Shown piece by piece: positions 28,100 through 38,802 of a stretch of 64,000 bases of DNA. Positions within the stretch are counted from its first letter, which is position 1, and the number at the start of each line of letters is the position of its first letter. The position numbers and the translations under genes are program-made. The stretch is from Pseudomonas sp. Q1-7 (lineage in GTDB: Bacteria; Pseudomonadota; Gammaproteobacteria; Pseudomonadales; Pseudomonadaceae). Under the pieces are notes generated by a model. The model ran no database searches, was not told the origin of the DNA, and saw only the letters and a list, made by a program, of their open reading frames with translations. The stretch spans positions 323,501-387,500 of the forward strand of contig NZ_CP116304.1 in the NCBI RefSeq assembly GCF_028010285.1. Direction: 5' to 3'.

Positions 28100-28819
28100 C
28101 TAAAAATCGCCCCACAACTGCTGCGCGACACTCAGCGCCACCACCGGTGCGGTTTCGGTGCGCAACACCCGCGGGCCCAGCCTCGCAGCGTGGAAGCCGG
28201 CGGCCTTGGCCGCGTCCACTTCCGTTTCGGAGAGGCCGCCCTCGGGGCCGATGAGGAAGGCCAGGCGCCCCGGTCGGGCGTGGCTGGCCAGGGGTTCCGC
28301 CACCGGATGCAGCACCAGCTTGAGGTCCGCTTCGACCTGGCGTTGCCAGTCGGCGAGGGTCACCGGCGGATGGATCACCGGCAGCACCGAGCGGCCGCAC
28401 TGCTCGCAGGCGCTGATGGCCACCTGGCGCCAGTGGGCCAGGCGCTTGTCGGCGCGCTCGTCCTTCAGGCGCACCTCGCAGCGCTCGCTGACGAGGGGGC
28501 TGATTTCCGCCACGCCCAGCTCGGTGGCCTTCTGGATCGCCCAGTCCATGCGCTCGCCACGCGACAGGCCCTGGCCCAGGTGTACCCGCAACGGCGATTC
28601 GGCCATCCCGGCGAAGGTTTCCCGCAGGTCCACCCGCACCGCCTTCTTGCCCACTTCCACCAGCTCGCCGAGGAACTCCTGGCCGGAGCCGTCGAACAAC
28701 TGCACGGCGTCGCCGGAGGCCAGGCGCAGCACGCGGCCGATGTAGTGGGCCTGCGCTTCGGGCAACTCGTGCTGGCCAAGGGAGAGCGGGGCGTCGATGA
28801 AGAAGCGGGAGAGGCGCAT
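28100..28819 (-). CDS. rsmE: 16S rRNA (uracil-1498-N3)-methyltransferase RsmE
   Basis: A 239-residue SPOUT-class methyltransferase acting on the small ribosomal subunit. It has an N-terminal PUA-like part (MRLSRFFIDAPLSLGQHELP). The knotted SAM-binding C-terminal part has LAFLIGPEGGLSETEVDAAK and LGPRVLRTETAPVVALSVAQ, which are family signatures. It begins near bioA but 74 bases downstream of the bioA stop, on the same strand. Confidence 0.95.
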   Translation of the reverse strand: MRLSRFFIDAPLSLGQHELPEAQAHYIGRVLRLASGDAVQLFDGSGQEFLGELVEVGKKAVRVDLRETFAGMAESPLRVHLGQGLSRGERMDWAIQKATELGVAEISPLVSERCEVRLKDERADKRLAHWRQVAISACEQCGRSVLPVIHPPVTLADWQRQVEADLKLVLHPVAEPLASHARPGRLAFLIGPEGGLSETEVDAAKAAGFHAARLGPRVLRTETAPVVALSVAQQLWGDF

Positions 28820-28892
28820 GGGGCGTTCGGGCCGGCAAGGGACAGGCGCGCAGTGTAAGGCCTGGCGCGCCGTCCGTGTTACCCGTCCGCGA

Positions 28893-30299
<1,407 letters not shown>

Positions 30300-30461
30300 G
30301 AGTCGTTCTCCTGTAGCGATCGACGAAGCCTATGCAATGCCTCGTCCCCGAACAAGCGGGACGCCCCCGGCTCGCCGCGCGGCACGTCTGGCCCGGTTGC
30401 CGGGGCTGGCGTATCCTGCGCGCCAATTCAGCACGACACGGCCTCACCGAGGGGGATTTTC

Positions 30462-31937
30462 ATGCCTGCAGCCTGGCGCGCCTTGGCGCTCATCGTATTG
30501 GGGGGGCTTGGTGCGACGGCGCTGGCCAAGGACAAGCAGCCGACGGCCATCGTCATCGGCGGCGGCATGGCGGGCCTGACATCGGCTTACGAACTGCAGC
30601 AGAAGGGCTGGCAGGTCACCCTGCTGGAGGCCAGACCGAGCCTGGGCGGCCGCTCGGGGCTTGCGGCCAGCGAGTGGGTCGGCAGCGCCAGGCTGCAGCC
30701 GACCCTTTACCGTTACCTGGAGCAGTTCAAGCTCAAGGCCGTACCCGCGCCGGATTACGTGCGCACGCCGGGTTACCTGGTGAACGGCCACTACTTCACC
30801 GAGGCCGACCTGCTCAAGGAAGCGCCCAGCACGGTGGAGGGCCTGAAGCGCTTCGACAAGAGCCTGGACGACCTGGCCGCCGCCATCGACGACCCGATGA
30901 AGCCCCTGGCCAACCACACCCTGCAAAGCCTGGATGCCATCAGCGTCGCCCGCTGGCTGGAGAAGTTGAGCCTGCCGCCCACCGCCAAGGCGCTGGTGGA
31001 CCAGCGCATCCGCTCGCGCTACGACGAGCCGTCGCGCCTGTCGCTGCTCTATCTCGCCCAGCAGGCCCGCGTCTATCGCGGCCTGCCGGACACCGAGATG
31101 CGTGCCGCGCGCCTGCCGGGCGGTAGCCAGGGCCTGGCGCAGGCCATGGCCAAGCAGATCAGGACCATCAAGACCAACGCCCGCGTCTCCGCCATCGTGC
31201 AGGAGCAGGACAGCGTTACCGTCAAGGTCGGCGGTACCGGCTACAAGGCCGATTACGCCGTGCTCGCCGTGCCCCTGCCGGCCCTCGGCAGGATCAGCCT
31301 GACGCCGTCCCTCTCGGCCTTGCAGCTGCGCGCCCTGAAAGACATCAACTACGGCTGGCGCGATCAGATGCTGCTGCAGTTCAAGAAACCGGTCTGGGGC
31401 AAGAGCCGCCTCTCCGGCGAGGTCTACAGCGACCAGGGCCTGGGCATGCTGTGGGTCGAGCCGGCCCTCAAGGGCGGCGCCAATCTGCTGATCAACCTGT
31501 CCGGCGACAATGCGCGCCTGATGCAGGCCTTCGGCGACCGGCAGATGGTCGACCAGGTGCTGATCCGCTTCGACAAGTACTTCCCGGGCGCCCGCGAGCA
31601 GTTCAAGGGCTACGAACTGCGCCGCTACGGCAAGGACGCCCTGGCTGGCGGCGCCTACCTGGCCTACGGTCCGGGCGAGATCAGCCTGTACTGGCGCTTG
31701 TGGGAACAACCGCTGGGCCGCGTGGTGTTCGCCGGCGAGCACACCGACGCGCTCTATCCGGGCACCCTGGAAGGCGCCCTGCGCAGTGGCCAGCGCGCCG
31801 CCTCCCAGGTGATCGACCTCAAGGCCGGCAAGGTGGTCGGCGCGGTCGAGGCCAAGGCCGAGACCAGCCCCGCGGCGGCGCCCAAGGCGCCCGCTGGCGA
31901 GGAGAAGAAAGGCTTGTTCTCGCGTTTCTTCAACTGA
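30462..31937 (+). CDS. Exported FAD-dependent amine oxidase-like protein
   Basis: A 491-residue flavoprotein of the monoamine oxidase/phytoene desaturase superfamily. It starts with a signal peptide (MPAAWRALALIVLGGLGATA, cleavage near ALAK). The FAD-binding GGGMAG loop is in AIVIGGGMAGLTSAYELQQK, and LEARPSLGGRSG follows. The C-terminal flavin motif is VVFAGEHTDALYPGTLEGAL. After the fold comes a 40-residue Ala/Lys/Pro-rich linker ending in GLFSRFFN, an amphipathic tail that may bind membrane or a partner. The substrate is unknown. The equivalent P. aeruginosa gene (PA0421) is also beside bioA. Confidence 0.85.
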   Translation: MPAAWRALALIVLGGLGATALAKDKQPTAIVIGGGMAGLTSAYELQQKGWQVTLLEARPSLGGRSGLAASEWVGSARLQPTLYRYLEQFKLKAVPAPDYVRTPGYLVNGHYFTEADLLKEAPSTVEGLKRFDKSLDDLAAAIDDPMKPLANHTLQSLDAISVARWLEKLSLPPTAKALVDQRIRSRYDEPSRLSLLYLAQQARVYRGLPDTEMRAARLPGGSQGLAQAMAKQIRTIKTNARVSAIVQEQDSVTVKVGGTGYKADYAVLAVPLPALGRISLTPSLSALQLRALKDINYGWRDQMLLQFKKPVWGKSRLSGEVYSDQGLGMLWVEPALKGGANLLINLSGDNARLMQAFGDRQMVDQVLIRFDKYFPGAREQFKGYELRRYGKDALAGGAYLAYGPGEISLYWRLWEQPLGRVVFAGEHTDALYPGTLEGALRSGQRAASQVIDLKAGKVVGAVEAKAETSPAAAPKAPAGEEKKGLFSRFFN

Positions 31938-31944
31938 CCGATAT

Positions 31945-31969
31945 CCGGCGGCGAGTCATTCGCCGCCGG
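31945..31969 (+). terminator. Hairpin after the amine oxidase-like gene
   Basis: Perfect ten-base arms CCGGCGGCGA and TCGCCGCCGG lie eight bases after the stop, with a GTCAT loop. The run after it is pyrimidine-rich (TCTCCTTCC) with no clear T-tract, so termination may be weak. Confidence 0.55.
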
Positions 31970-32165
31970 TCTCCTTCCGCGCGCCGTTCGGCAGCGCCCG
32001 ACGAACTTTCAGGCCTTTCCTTCGACAAAGTCCTGCAAAGTCCGATTCGTTATAAAGATCGTATTGCCCGATATTTCAAAGCGAAAAATTCCGCTTTAAT
32101 TCGATAGATTTGCCGCTAGGCTTTATCAATCGCGTTTACCGGCTTGGCTCCAAGGATGTTTCTTC

Positions 32166-32720
32166 ATGCAATGGCGTAACTCCCCCTCCCGTTTCGGTCT
32201 GGTCAGCATTGTCTTGCACTGGGGAGTGGCCCTGGTCTTCGTCGGCCTGTTCGCCCTGGGGTGGTGGATGGTCGGCCTGAACTACTACAGCAGCTGGTAC
32301 AAGACCGCGCCCGACCTGCACAAGGGCATCGGCATCCTGCTCTTTCTGGTGATGCTGGCGCGCCTGGTCTGGCGCTTCATCAGCCCGCCACCGCCGGCCC
32401 TGCCCAACCACGGCACCATGACCCGGCTGGGCTCCAAGCTGGGCCACCTGGTGCTCTATCTCGGCCTGTTCGCCCTGATGATCTCCGGCTACCTCATCTC
32501 TACCGCCGAGGGACGTGGCATCGCGGTGTTCGGCCTGTTCGAGGTTCCGGCCACCCTGACCGCCATCCCCGATCAGGAGGATGTTGCCGGTGCGATCCAC
32601 GAATACCTGGCCTGGGGCCTGCTGATCTTCGCCGGCATCCATGCCCTGGCCGCCCTCAAGCACCACTTCATCGATCGCGACGCGACCCTGACCCGCATGT
32701 TCGGTCGCGCCGCCAAATAA
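32166..32720 (+). CDS. Cytochrome b561 family membrane protein
   Basis: A 184-residue di-haem cytochrome b561 with four membrane helices: near residues 13-33, 49-67, 87-108 and 143-163. Candidate haem ligands are the histidines in [24 protein letters not shown] and [11 protein letters not shown]. It should transfer electrons across or within the inner membrane. The AT-rich 190 bases upstream probably hold its promoter. The yceI-like gene starts 31 bases downstream; cytochrome b561 followed by YceI is a recurring pair, sometimes fused, which suggests the periplasmic YceI binds a quinone-like lipid handled by the cytochrome. Confidence 0.9.
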   Translation: MQWRNSPSRFGLVSIVLHWGVALVFVGLFALGWWMVGLNYYSSWYKTAPDLHKGIGILLFLVMLARLVWRFISPPPPALPNHGTMTRLGSKLGHLVLYLGLFALMISGYLISTAEGRGIAVFGLFEVPATLTAIPDQEDVAGAIHEYLAWGLLIFAGIHALAALKHHFIDRDATLTRMFGRAAK

Positions 32721-32751
32721 CGTTGCAACCTCTCAACAAGGAGATTCACCG

Positions 32752-33327
32752 ATGCTGAAGAAAACCTTCGCCGCGCTGACCCTCGGTGCCGCGCTCTTCG
32801 CGGGCCAGGCCATGGCCGCCGACTATGTGATCGACAAGGAAGGCCAGCACGCCTTCGTCAACTTCAAGATCGGCCACCTGGGCTACAGCTACATCTACGG
32901 TACCTTCAAGGACTTCGACGGCACCTTCAGCTTCGACGAGAAGAACCCGGAAGCCAGCAAGATCAAGGTCACTCTGAAGACCGCCAGCGTGGACACCAAC
33001 CACGCCGAGCGTGACAAGCACATCAAGAGCGGCGACTTCCTCAACGTCAGCAAGAATCCCACCGCGACCTTCGAGTCCACCTCGGTCAAGTCCACCGGCC
33101 AGGGCACTGCCGACGTGACCGGCAACCTGACCCTGAACGGCGTGACCAAGCCGGTCGTGATCAAGGCCAAGTTCGTTGGCCAGGGCGACGACCCGTGGGG
33201 TGGCTACCGCGCCGGCTTCGAGGGCACCACCACCGTCAAGCTGAAGGACTTCGACATCCAGAAGGACCTCGGCCCGGCGTCCCAGACCGCCGAGCTGATC
33301 ATCTCCTTCGAGGGTGTGCGTTCCTAA
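32752..33327 (+). CDS. YceI family periplasmic lipid-binding protein
   Basis: A 191-residue secreted protein with signal peptide [20 protein letters not shown], predicted cleavage before [10 protein letters not shown]. The lipocalin-like YceI barrel is marked by [20 protein letters not shown], and by [20 protein letters not shown]. YceI proteins bind polyisoprenoid lipids. The P. aeruginosa counterpart at this position (PA0423, PasP) has been described as a secreted protease, but no protease motif is visible in this sequence. A strong GGAGA site precedes the ATG. Confidence 0.92.
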   Translation: MLKKTFAALTLGAALFAGQAMAADYVIDKEGQHAFVNFKIGHLGYSYIYGTFKDFDGTFSFDEKNPEASKIKVTLKTASVDTNHAERDKHIKSGDFLNVSKNPTATFESTSVKSTGQGTADVTGNLTLNGVTKPVVIKAKFVGQGDDPWGGYRAGFEGTTTVKLKDFDIQKDLGPASQTAELIISFEGVRS

Positions 33328-33347
33328 GCGCGCGTTCCTGCGGGAAC

Positions 33348-33374
33348 AGAACGCCGGCCTTGCGCCGGCGTTCT
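33348..33374 (+). terminator. Terminator of the cytochrome b561-yceI unit
   Basis: Eleven-base arms AGAACGCCGGC and GCCGGCGTTCT surround CTTGC, 20 bases after the yceI stop, followed by GCTTTATG. Confidence 0.75.
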
Positions 33375-33415
33375 GCTTTATGGCCGCACCTCGGGCGTTT
33401 CCCGCCCCGGAAACG

Positions 33416-33441
33416 AAAACGCCGGCACGAGGCCGGCGTTT
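33416..33441 (-). terminator. Terminator of rhlE
   Basis: Read on the minus strand, AAACGCCGGC and GCCGGCGTTTT arms around CTCGT are followed by CGTTTCC, 17 bases after the rhlE stop. It stands back to back with the yceI terminator and shares its CGCCGGC stem. Confidence 0.75.
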
Positions 33442-33458
33442 CCATGGGCGCTTGAAAC

Positions 33459-35369
33459 TCAGCGATTGCGGGTCAGCAGGGCTGGTTTCTCGCCGCGCGG
33501 GCGGTTGCTCTGTTGCAGTTCGTCGAGTTGCTCCGGCGTCGGATAACGATCGGCGCGGGACTCTTTCATGATGATCTTCGGTGCCGGCTTGCTGGCACGC
33601 GAATCCTGCACGGCCGGCTCATCGCGACCCCGGGAAACCAACTGATCCTCGCCACGACGCGGACCATTGCCACGGCCCTTGGCTGCCTTGCCCTGGCCCT
33701 GCTTGCTGCCTTGTTTCTGGCCGCCCTGGCGCGGGTTGCTGCCCTGGCTGCGACCCTGGCCACCACGGCCCTGGCCTTGTCCACCTTGACCCTGCCCTTG
33801 CTGGCGCTGGCCTTGACCCTGGCCCGAACCGCCACGGCGATTGCGGCCCTGGTTCTGACCCTTGGGCGGGTAGGGGCTGACGTAGTCGACGCGGTTGCCG
33901 AAGTTATCGACGTCGTCGTCGAGGAACTCTTCCGGGTCACGCTCAGGTGCGGCCTGGGGGGCGCGCTGCGGCCTGGGCTGCTGTGGCTGGCGTTGGCCGG
34001 TGGCCTGCTGGCCTTGCTGCTCCTGGCCTTGGCCCTTGCCCTTGCCGCGGCGACGGTTGCGGCTCTTGCGCGGCTTGCCTTCACCCTCGCCGGCTGCATC
34101 CCTGGCTTCGCCGGAACCCTGCTGGGCAGCGGGACCCTTGCCTTCGCGCTTGGGCTTGTCGGCGCGGGGCTGGCGCTCGGGGCGCGGCGGACGGGCTTCG
34201 GGGCGTTCGGCCTCGACGGTCGCCGGGTCGAAACCCAGGGTGTCGCCATCCGGAATTTTCTGCTTGGTCAGACGCTCGATGGCCTTGAGCAGCTTCTCTT
34301 CATCGGGTGCCACCAGGGAGATGGCTTCGCCGCTGCGGCCTGCACGGCCGGTACGGCCGATGCGGTGCACGTAGTCTTCCTCGACGTTGGGCAGCTCGAA
34401 GTTGACCACGTGGGGCAGTTGATCGATGTCCAGGCCGCGGGCAGCGATGTCGGTGGCCACCAGGATGCGTACGTCGTTCGCCTTGAAGTCCGCCAGGGCC
34501 TTGGTGCGGGCGTTCTGGCTCTTGTTGCCGTGGATCGCGGCGGCGCTCAGGCCGTGCTTGGTGAGGTACTCGGCCAGGCGGTTGGCACCGTGCTTGGTAC
34601 GGGTGAAGACCAGCACCTGCTCCCAGGCTCCCAGCGTGATCAGGTGCGCCAGCAGGGCGCGCTTGTGGCTGGCGGGGAGACGGAACACGCGTTGTTCGAT
34701 GCGCTCCACCGTGGTGTTCGGCGGCGTCACTTCGATGCGCTCGGGATCGTGCAGCAACTTGTTGGCGAGGTCGACGATGTCTTTCGAGAAGGTCGCCGAG
34801 AACAGCAGGTTCTGACGCTGGGGCGGAAGCTTGGCGAGGACCTTCTTCACATCGTGGATGAAGCCCATGTCGAGCATCCGGTCGGCTTCGTCGAGCACCA
34901 GGATTTCCACGTGGGAAAGGTCGACGCTGCCCTGGCCGGCCAGGTCGAGCAGGCGGCCGGGGCAGGCCACCAGCAGGTCGACGCCCTTGGACAGGGCCTG
35001 CACCTGGGGATTCATGCCGACGCCGCCGAAGATGCAGGTACTCACCAGGCTCAGGTCGCGGGCGTAGACCTTGAAGCTGTCATGCACCTGGGCGGCGAGT
35101 TCGCGAGTTGGCGTCAGGACCAGCACGCGCGCCTGGCGCGGGCCGTGGCGCTGGGATTTGTCGGGATGACCGTTGGGGAACAGGCGTTCCAGCACGGGCA
35201 GCGCGAAACCGGCGGTCTTGCCGGTACCGGTCTGGGCGGCGACCATCAGGTCGCGACCTTGCAACACGGCGGGAATGGCCCGCTGTTGCACGGGAGTGGG
35301 CTGGGCGTAGCCGGCGGCTTCGACGGCGCCGACCAATGCCTCGGAGAGACCGAGGGAAGCAAAGGACAT
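33459..35369 (-). CDS. rhlE: DEAD-box ATP-dependent RNA helicase, RhlE type
   Basis: This 636-residue helicase has a two-domain core over about residues 1-370. Motifs are [42 protein letters not shown] and [11 protein letters not shown]. After that comes a tail of about 260 residues that is basic and low in complexity, rich in Gly, Gln, Arg, Lys and Pro, with runs such as [20 protein letters not shown]. Such tails aid RNA binding and can drive condensate formation. RhlE helicases act in ribosome assembly and RNA turnover. In P. aeruginosa the helicase at this place (PA0428) follows mexAB-oprM, which is missing here. Confidence 0.93.
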   Translation of the reverse strand: MSFASLGLSEALVGAVEAAGYAQPTPVQQRAIPAVLQGRDLMVAAQTGTGKTAGFALPVLERLFPNGHPDKSQRHGPRQARVLVLTPTRELAAQVHDSFKVYARDLSLVSTCIFGGVGMNPQVQALSKGVDLLVACPGRLLDLAGQGSVDLSHVEILVLDEADRMLDMGFIHDVKKVLAKLPPQRQNLLFSATFSKDIVDLANKLLHDPERIEVTPPNTTVERIEQRVFRLPASHKRALLAHLITLGAWEQVLVFTRTKHGANRLAEYLTKHGLSAAAIHGNKSQNARTKALADFKANDVRILVATDIAARGLDIDQLPHVVNFELPNVEEDYVHRIGRTGRAGRSGEAISLVAPDEEKLLKAIERLTKQKIPDGDTLGFDPATVEAERPEARPPRPERQPRADKPKREGKGPAAQQGSGEARDAAGEGEGKPRKSRNRRRGKGKGQGQEQQGQQATGQRQPQQPRPQRAPQAAPERDPEEFLDDDVDNFGNRVDYVSPYPPKGQNQGRNRRGGSGQGQGQRQQGQGQGGQGQGRGGQGRSQGSNPRQGGQKQGSKQGQGKAAKGRGNGPRRGEDQLVSRGRDEPAVQDSRASKPAPKIIMKESRADRYPTPEQLDELQQSNRPRGEKPALLTRNR

Positions 35370-35551
35370 GGGAAATCCTGTGTAGTTCTAGGGGCTGGCC
35401 CGATAGGGTGATCGTGTCTGGCTCGAATCGCGGCAATGGCGCGCGATCCCGACCGGTCCTGCTGGCCGAAGGGATGGCTCAGCGTCCGGGCGTATGCCTG
35501 ACGGAGCGCCGAGTATAACAGTTCCTCGGCAATGTACAGCCCTTGCGGTGC

Positions 35552-36304
35552 TCAACGGTTAATGGAGTTTGCCACGCCCGGCTCGCGATAACGCTTCAGC
35601 AGTTGCGCGTAGCCGGGTTCCTGCTTGAAGCGCTTGAGCGCTTCGCCAAAGCGTTCGGCCAGGCCTTCCAGGCGTGGCTGGCGGCGGAAGGCCAGGTACA
35701 GACGGTCACGGCTGACCACCCGTTCATGCTGCCCGATGTCAGCCTCCAGCCCCATCTGGCGGACCAGGAAACGGCCAGCGCGGCGGTCGTTGACCACCAG
35801 GTCGACGCGGTCGCGCACCAGCTTGCCGAGATTGGCTTCATGGGTGGGGGCCGGTTCGCGGATGAACAGCGGCGAGCTGCGGAAGGCCGGGTCCGCGTAC
35901 CAGTAGCCGGGAGAAACCCCCACCTTCAGGCCCCGCAGGTCGTCCAGGCGCTGGAAGGGGTAGGGCCGCTGCCGGGCGTAGAAGAGCACGAATTCCACCT
36001 CCGACAGCGGTTCGCCGGGAAAGGCCATCTGCGTTTCGCGTTCGCGGGTGTGGAAGATGTCCAGCACCGCGTCGGCCTGGCCACTCTCCAGTTCTACCAG
36101 GCAGCGCTTCCAGGGCATCAGGTCCCATTGCACGTCGACGCCGAGGCGCTGGAAGACGATGGCGCTGGTCTCGTAGTCCAGGCCCCGTGGCTGGCCGTCT
36201 TGCTCATAGATATAGGGCGCCCAGGGCTCGCTGACGATGCGCAGGGGCTCGGCACGGGCGGCCGCGGCGAGGCAGGCGAGGAGGATGAGTAGGAGTGCTG
36301 GCAT
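35552..36304 (-). CDS. Orphan periplasmic solute-binding protein (SBP family 3)
   Basis: A 250-residue protein with a signal peptide (MPALLLILLACLAAAARA, then EPLRIVSEPWAPYIYEQDGQ). It is followed by a bilobed amino-acid-type binding fold (PRGLDYETSAIVFQRLGVDV, AFPGEPLSEVEFVLFYARQR, RDRVDLVVNDRRAGRFLV). No permease or ATPase gene is near, so it is unlikely to be a normal ABC transporter part. Proteins of this short type in Pseudomonas are often orphan sensors. Two more members occur at 55.8 and 56.7 kb. The ribosome-binding site is poor. Confidence 0.82.
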   Translation of the reverse strand: MPALLLILLACLAAAARAEPLRIVSEPWAPYIYEQDGQPRGLDYETSAIVFQRLGVDVQWDLMPWKRCLVELESGQADAVLDIFHTRERETQMAFPGEPLSEVEFVLFYARQRPYPFQRLDDLRGLKVGVSPGYWYADPAFRSSPLFIREPAPTHEANLGKLVRDRVDLVVNDRRAGRFLVRQMGLEADIGQHERVVSRDRLYLAFRRQPRLEGLAERFGEALKRFKQEPGYAQLLKRYREPGVANSINR

Positions 36305-36368
36305 GTGGCCAGATTACGTGGCCGCGCGCGCGATGGGTAGTGAGTCGAAGGTCCAAGGGCCGAAAAGG

Positions 36369-36398
36369 AAAAAGGCCGGGACACTCTCCGGCCTTTTT
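36369..36398 (-). terminator. Terminator after metF
   Basis: AAAAAGGCCGG and CCGGCCTTTTT form an eleven-base perfect stem with an eight-base loop, 18 bases beyond the metF stop. It has T-runs on both strands, so it works in either direction. Confidence 0.85.
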
Positions 36399-36415
36399 CG
36401 CCTTCCACACAGGCC

Positions 36416-37261
36416 TCAACGCGGCAGGTTGAGGTTCTTCCAGATTGCCAGGCTGGGTTCGGCCTGGTTCAGGGTGTAGAAGTGCAGGCCGGGGGCGCCG
36501 CCCTGCAGCAGGTCTTCGCACATCTCGGTGATCACCTGCTCGCCGAAGGCCTGGATGCTCTGCACGTCATCGGCGTAGGCCTCCAGTTGCTTGCGGATCC
36601 AGCGCGGGATTTCCGCGCCGCAGGCGTCGGAGAAGCGCGCCAGCTTGCTGTAGTTGGTGATCGGCATGATGCCCGGTACCACCGGGATGTCCACGCCCAG
36701 CTTGCGCACGCGCTCGACGAAGTAGAAGTAACTGTCGGCGTTGAAGAAGTACTGGGTGATGGCACTGCTGGCGCCGGCCTTGACCTTGCGCACGAAGTTG
36801 GCGAGGTCGGACTCGTAGCTGCGTGCCTGGGGGTGCACTTCCGGGTAGGCGGCGACTTCGATGTGGAAGTGGTCGCCGGTTTCCGCGCGAATGAATTCCA
36901 CCAGTTCGTTGGCGAAGCGCAGTTCACCGCTGGCCATGCCCATGCCCGACGGCAGGTCGCCGCGCAGGGCAACGATGCGCTGGATGCCGGCATCCTTGTA
37001 GTGCGCCAACAGGGCGCGCAGTTCGGCCTTGCTGTCGCCAACGCAGGACAGGTGCGGCGCGGTGGGCACCTTCACCTCGCCATCCAGCTGCAGCACGGTC
37101 TGCAGGGTGCGATCGCGGGTGGAGCCGCCGGCTCCGTAGGTGCAGGAGAAGAAGTCCGGCTGGTAGCTGGCCAGGTTGCGGGCGGTGGCCATGAGTTTTT
37201 CGTGCCCGGCTTCGGTCTTGGCGGGGAAGAACTCGAAGCTGTAACGGCGTTCTTGCGACAT
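36416..37261 (-). CDS. metF: Methylenetetrahydrofolate reductase
   Basis: A 281-residue flavoprotein TIM barrel that makes 5-methyltetrahydrofolate for methionine synthesis. Seen are YSFEFFPAKTEAGHEKL, FFSCTYGAGGSTRDRTLQTV, HLSCVGDSK, IVALRGDLPSGMGM and ITQYFFNADSYFYFVERV. The start is the ATG at 37261 with GGAAAG upstream; the frame is open beyond it but the family begins at MSQERRYSFEF. ahcY lies 98 bases upstream on the same strand, so the two SAM-cycle genes may share a transcript governed by the riboswitch. Confidence 0.95.
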   Translation of the reverse strand: MSQERRYSFEFFPAKTEAGHEKLMATARNLASYQPDFFSCTYGAGGSTRDRTLQTVLQLDGEVKVPTAPHLSCVGDSKAELRALLAHYKDAGIQRIVALRGDLPSGMGMASGELRFANELVEFIRAETGDHFHIEVAAYPEVHPQARSYESDLANFVRKVKAGASSAITQYFFNADSYFYFVERVRKLGVDIPVVPGIMPITNYSKLARFSDACGAEIPRWIRKQLEAYADDVQSIQAFGEQVITEMCEDLLQGGAPGLHFYTLNQAEPSLAIWKNLNLPR

Positions 37262-37324
37262 GGGTCTTTCCAGGCTCGGGAGCTGTAGGTGGAGGCACTC
37301 GTCCATCCACGGCAAAGGACCAGA

Positions 37325-37353
37325 CGGTGGACGGCCCGGAGGGCCGTCCACCG
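37325..37353 (-). terminator. Strong hairpin between ahcY and metF
   Basis: Thirteen-base perfect arms CGGTGGACGGCCC and GGGCCGTCCACCG with a three-base loop lie six bases after the ahcY stop. There is no T-tract, so it may act as an mRNA-stabilising or partial terminator structure that lowers metF expression relative to ahcY. Confidence 0.55.
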
Positions 37354-37359
37354 CGCTCA

Positions 37360-38769
37360 TCAGTAGCGGTAGGTGTCCGGCTTGAACGGACCTTCCACGG
37401 TCACACCGATGTAGTCGGCCTGCTGCCTGGTCAGTTGGGTGACCACGCCACCGAAGCCCTTGACCATTTCCAGCGCCACTTCTTCGTCCAGTTTCTTCGG
37501 CAGGACTTCCACGGTCAGGCGCTTGGCCTTCTCGTCGGCCGGCAGAGCGGCGAATTTCTGCTCGTAGAGGTGGATCTGCGCCAGCACCTGGTTGGCGAAG
37601 GAGCCGTCCATGATCCGGCTCGGGTGACCGGTGGCGTTGCCCAGGTTCACCAGGCGGCCTTCGGCCAGCAGGATCAGGTAGTCGTCGTTCAGCGGGTCGA
37701 AGCCGTCCTTGCCGGTGCGGTGGATCTTGTGCACCTGCGGCTTCACTTCTTCCCAGGCCCAGTTCTTGCGCATGAAGGCGGTGTCGATCTCATTGTCGAA
37801 GTGGCCGATGTTGCAGACCACGGCGCGCTTCTTCAGGGCCTTCAGCATGTTGGCGTCGCAGACGTTGACGTTGCCGGTGGTGGTGACGATCAGGTCGATC
37901 TTGCCCAGCAGCGCGGCGTCGACGCTGGCTTCGGTGCCATCGTTCAGCCCGTTCTTGTACGGGGAAACCACTTCGAAGCCGTCCATGCAGGCTTGCATGG
38001 CGCAGATCGGGTCGACTTCGGAAACCTTCACGATCATGCCTTCCTGGCGCAGGGACTGGGCCGAGCCCTTGCCCACGTCGCCGTAGCCGATCACCAGGGC
38101 CTGCTTGCCGGACAGCAGGTGGTCGGTGCCGCGCTTGATGGCGTCGTTCAGGCTGTGGCGGCAGCCGTACTTGTTGTCGTTCTTGCTCTTGGTCACCGAG
38201 TCGTTGACGTTGATCGCCGGGACTTTCAGGGTGCCGGCCTTGAGCATGTCGAGCAGGCGATGCACGCCGGTGGTGGTTTCCTCGGTGATGCCGTGGATGT
38301 TCTCCAGCATCTGCGGGTATTTCTTGTGCAGGATCTCGGTCAGGTCACCACCGTCGTCCAGCACCATGTTGGCGTCCCAGGGCTGGCCGTCCTTGAGGAT
38401 GGTCTGCTCGATGCACCACTCGTACTCCTCCTCGGTCTCGCCCTTCCAGGCGAACACCGGGATGCCGGCGGCGGCGATGGCGGCGGCGGCCTGGTCCTGG
38501 GTGGAGAAGATGTTGCAGGAGGACCAGCGCACTTCGGCGCCCAGGGCGGTCAGGGTCTCGATGAGCACGCCGGTCTGGATGGTCATGTGGATGCAACCAA
38601 GGATCTTCGCGCCTTTCAGGGGCTGCTGGCCGGCGTACTTGCGGCGCAGGCCCATCAGGGCGGGCATTTCGGATTCGGCGATGATCAGCTCGCGGCGGCC
38701 CCAGGCGGCCAGGGAAATATCGGCGACCTTGAAGTCGGTGAAACCGGCAGGCGTCATGACAGCGCTCAT
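37360..38769 (-). CDS. ahcY: S-adenosylhomocysteine hydrolase
   Basis: This 469-residue NAD-dependent enzyme splits S-adenosylhomocysteine to homocysteine and adenosine and so relieves inhibition of methyltransferases. Motifs are [35 protein letters not shown], the NAD-binding [16 protein letters not shown], and [11 protein letters not shown]. The C terminus [10 protein letters not shown] is typical. The ATG at 38769 matches the family N terminus [10 protein letters not shown]. Its leader contains an SAH riboswitch, so expression should rise when its own substrate accumulates. In Pseudomonas the gene is also called sahH. Confidence 0.97.
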   Translation of the reverse strand: MSAVMTPAGFTDFKVADISLAAWGRRELIIAESEMPALMGLRRKYAGQQPLKGAKILGCIHMTIQTGVLIETLTALGAEVRWSSCNIFSTQDQAAAAIAAAGIPVFAWKGETEEEYEWCIEQTILKDGQPWDANMVLDDGGDLTEILHKKYPQMLENIHGITEETTTGVHRLLDMLKAGTLKVPAINVNDSVTKSKNDNKYGCRHSLNDAIKRGTDHLLSGKQALVIGYGDVGKGSAQSLRQEGMIVKVSEVDPICAMQACMDGFEVVSPYKNGLNDGTEASVDAALLGKIDLIVTTTGNVNVCDANMLKALKKRAVVCNIGHFDNEIDTAFMRKNWAWEEVKPQVHKIHRTGKDGFDPLNDDYLILLAEGRLVNLGNATGHPSRIMDGSFANQVLAQIHLYEQKFAALPADEKAKRLTVEVLPKKLDEEVALEMVKGFGGVVTQLTRQQADYIGVTVEGPFKPDTYRY

Positions 38770-38779
38770 GTATGAGTCT

Positions 38780-38800
38780 CCATTCGTAATGTGCGAATGG
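38780..38800 (-). promoter_or_regulatory. Hairpin touching the ahcY ribosome-binding site
   Basis: On the minus strand CCATTCG and CGAATGG pair around CACATTA, and the GGAG that serves the ahcY ATG begins within the 3' arm (CGAATGGAGAC). It lies just downstream of the SAH aptamer and is a plausible expression platform. Confidence 0.55.
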
Positions 38801-38802
38801 GC

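Noticed and set aside
27876-28100. chpD/chpE after chpC
   Set aside because: The spacer is only 224 bases, filled with repeats, and shows no coding sequence for them.
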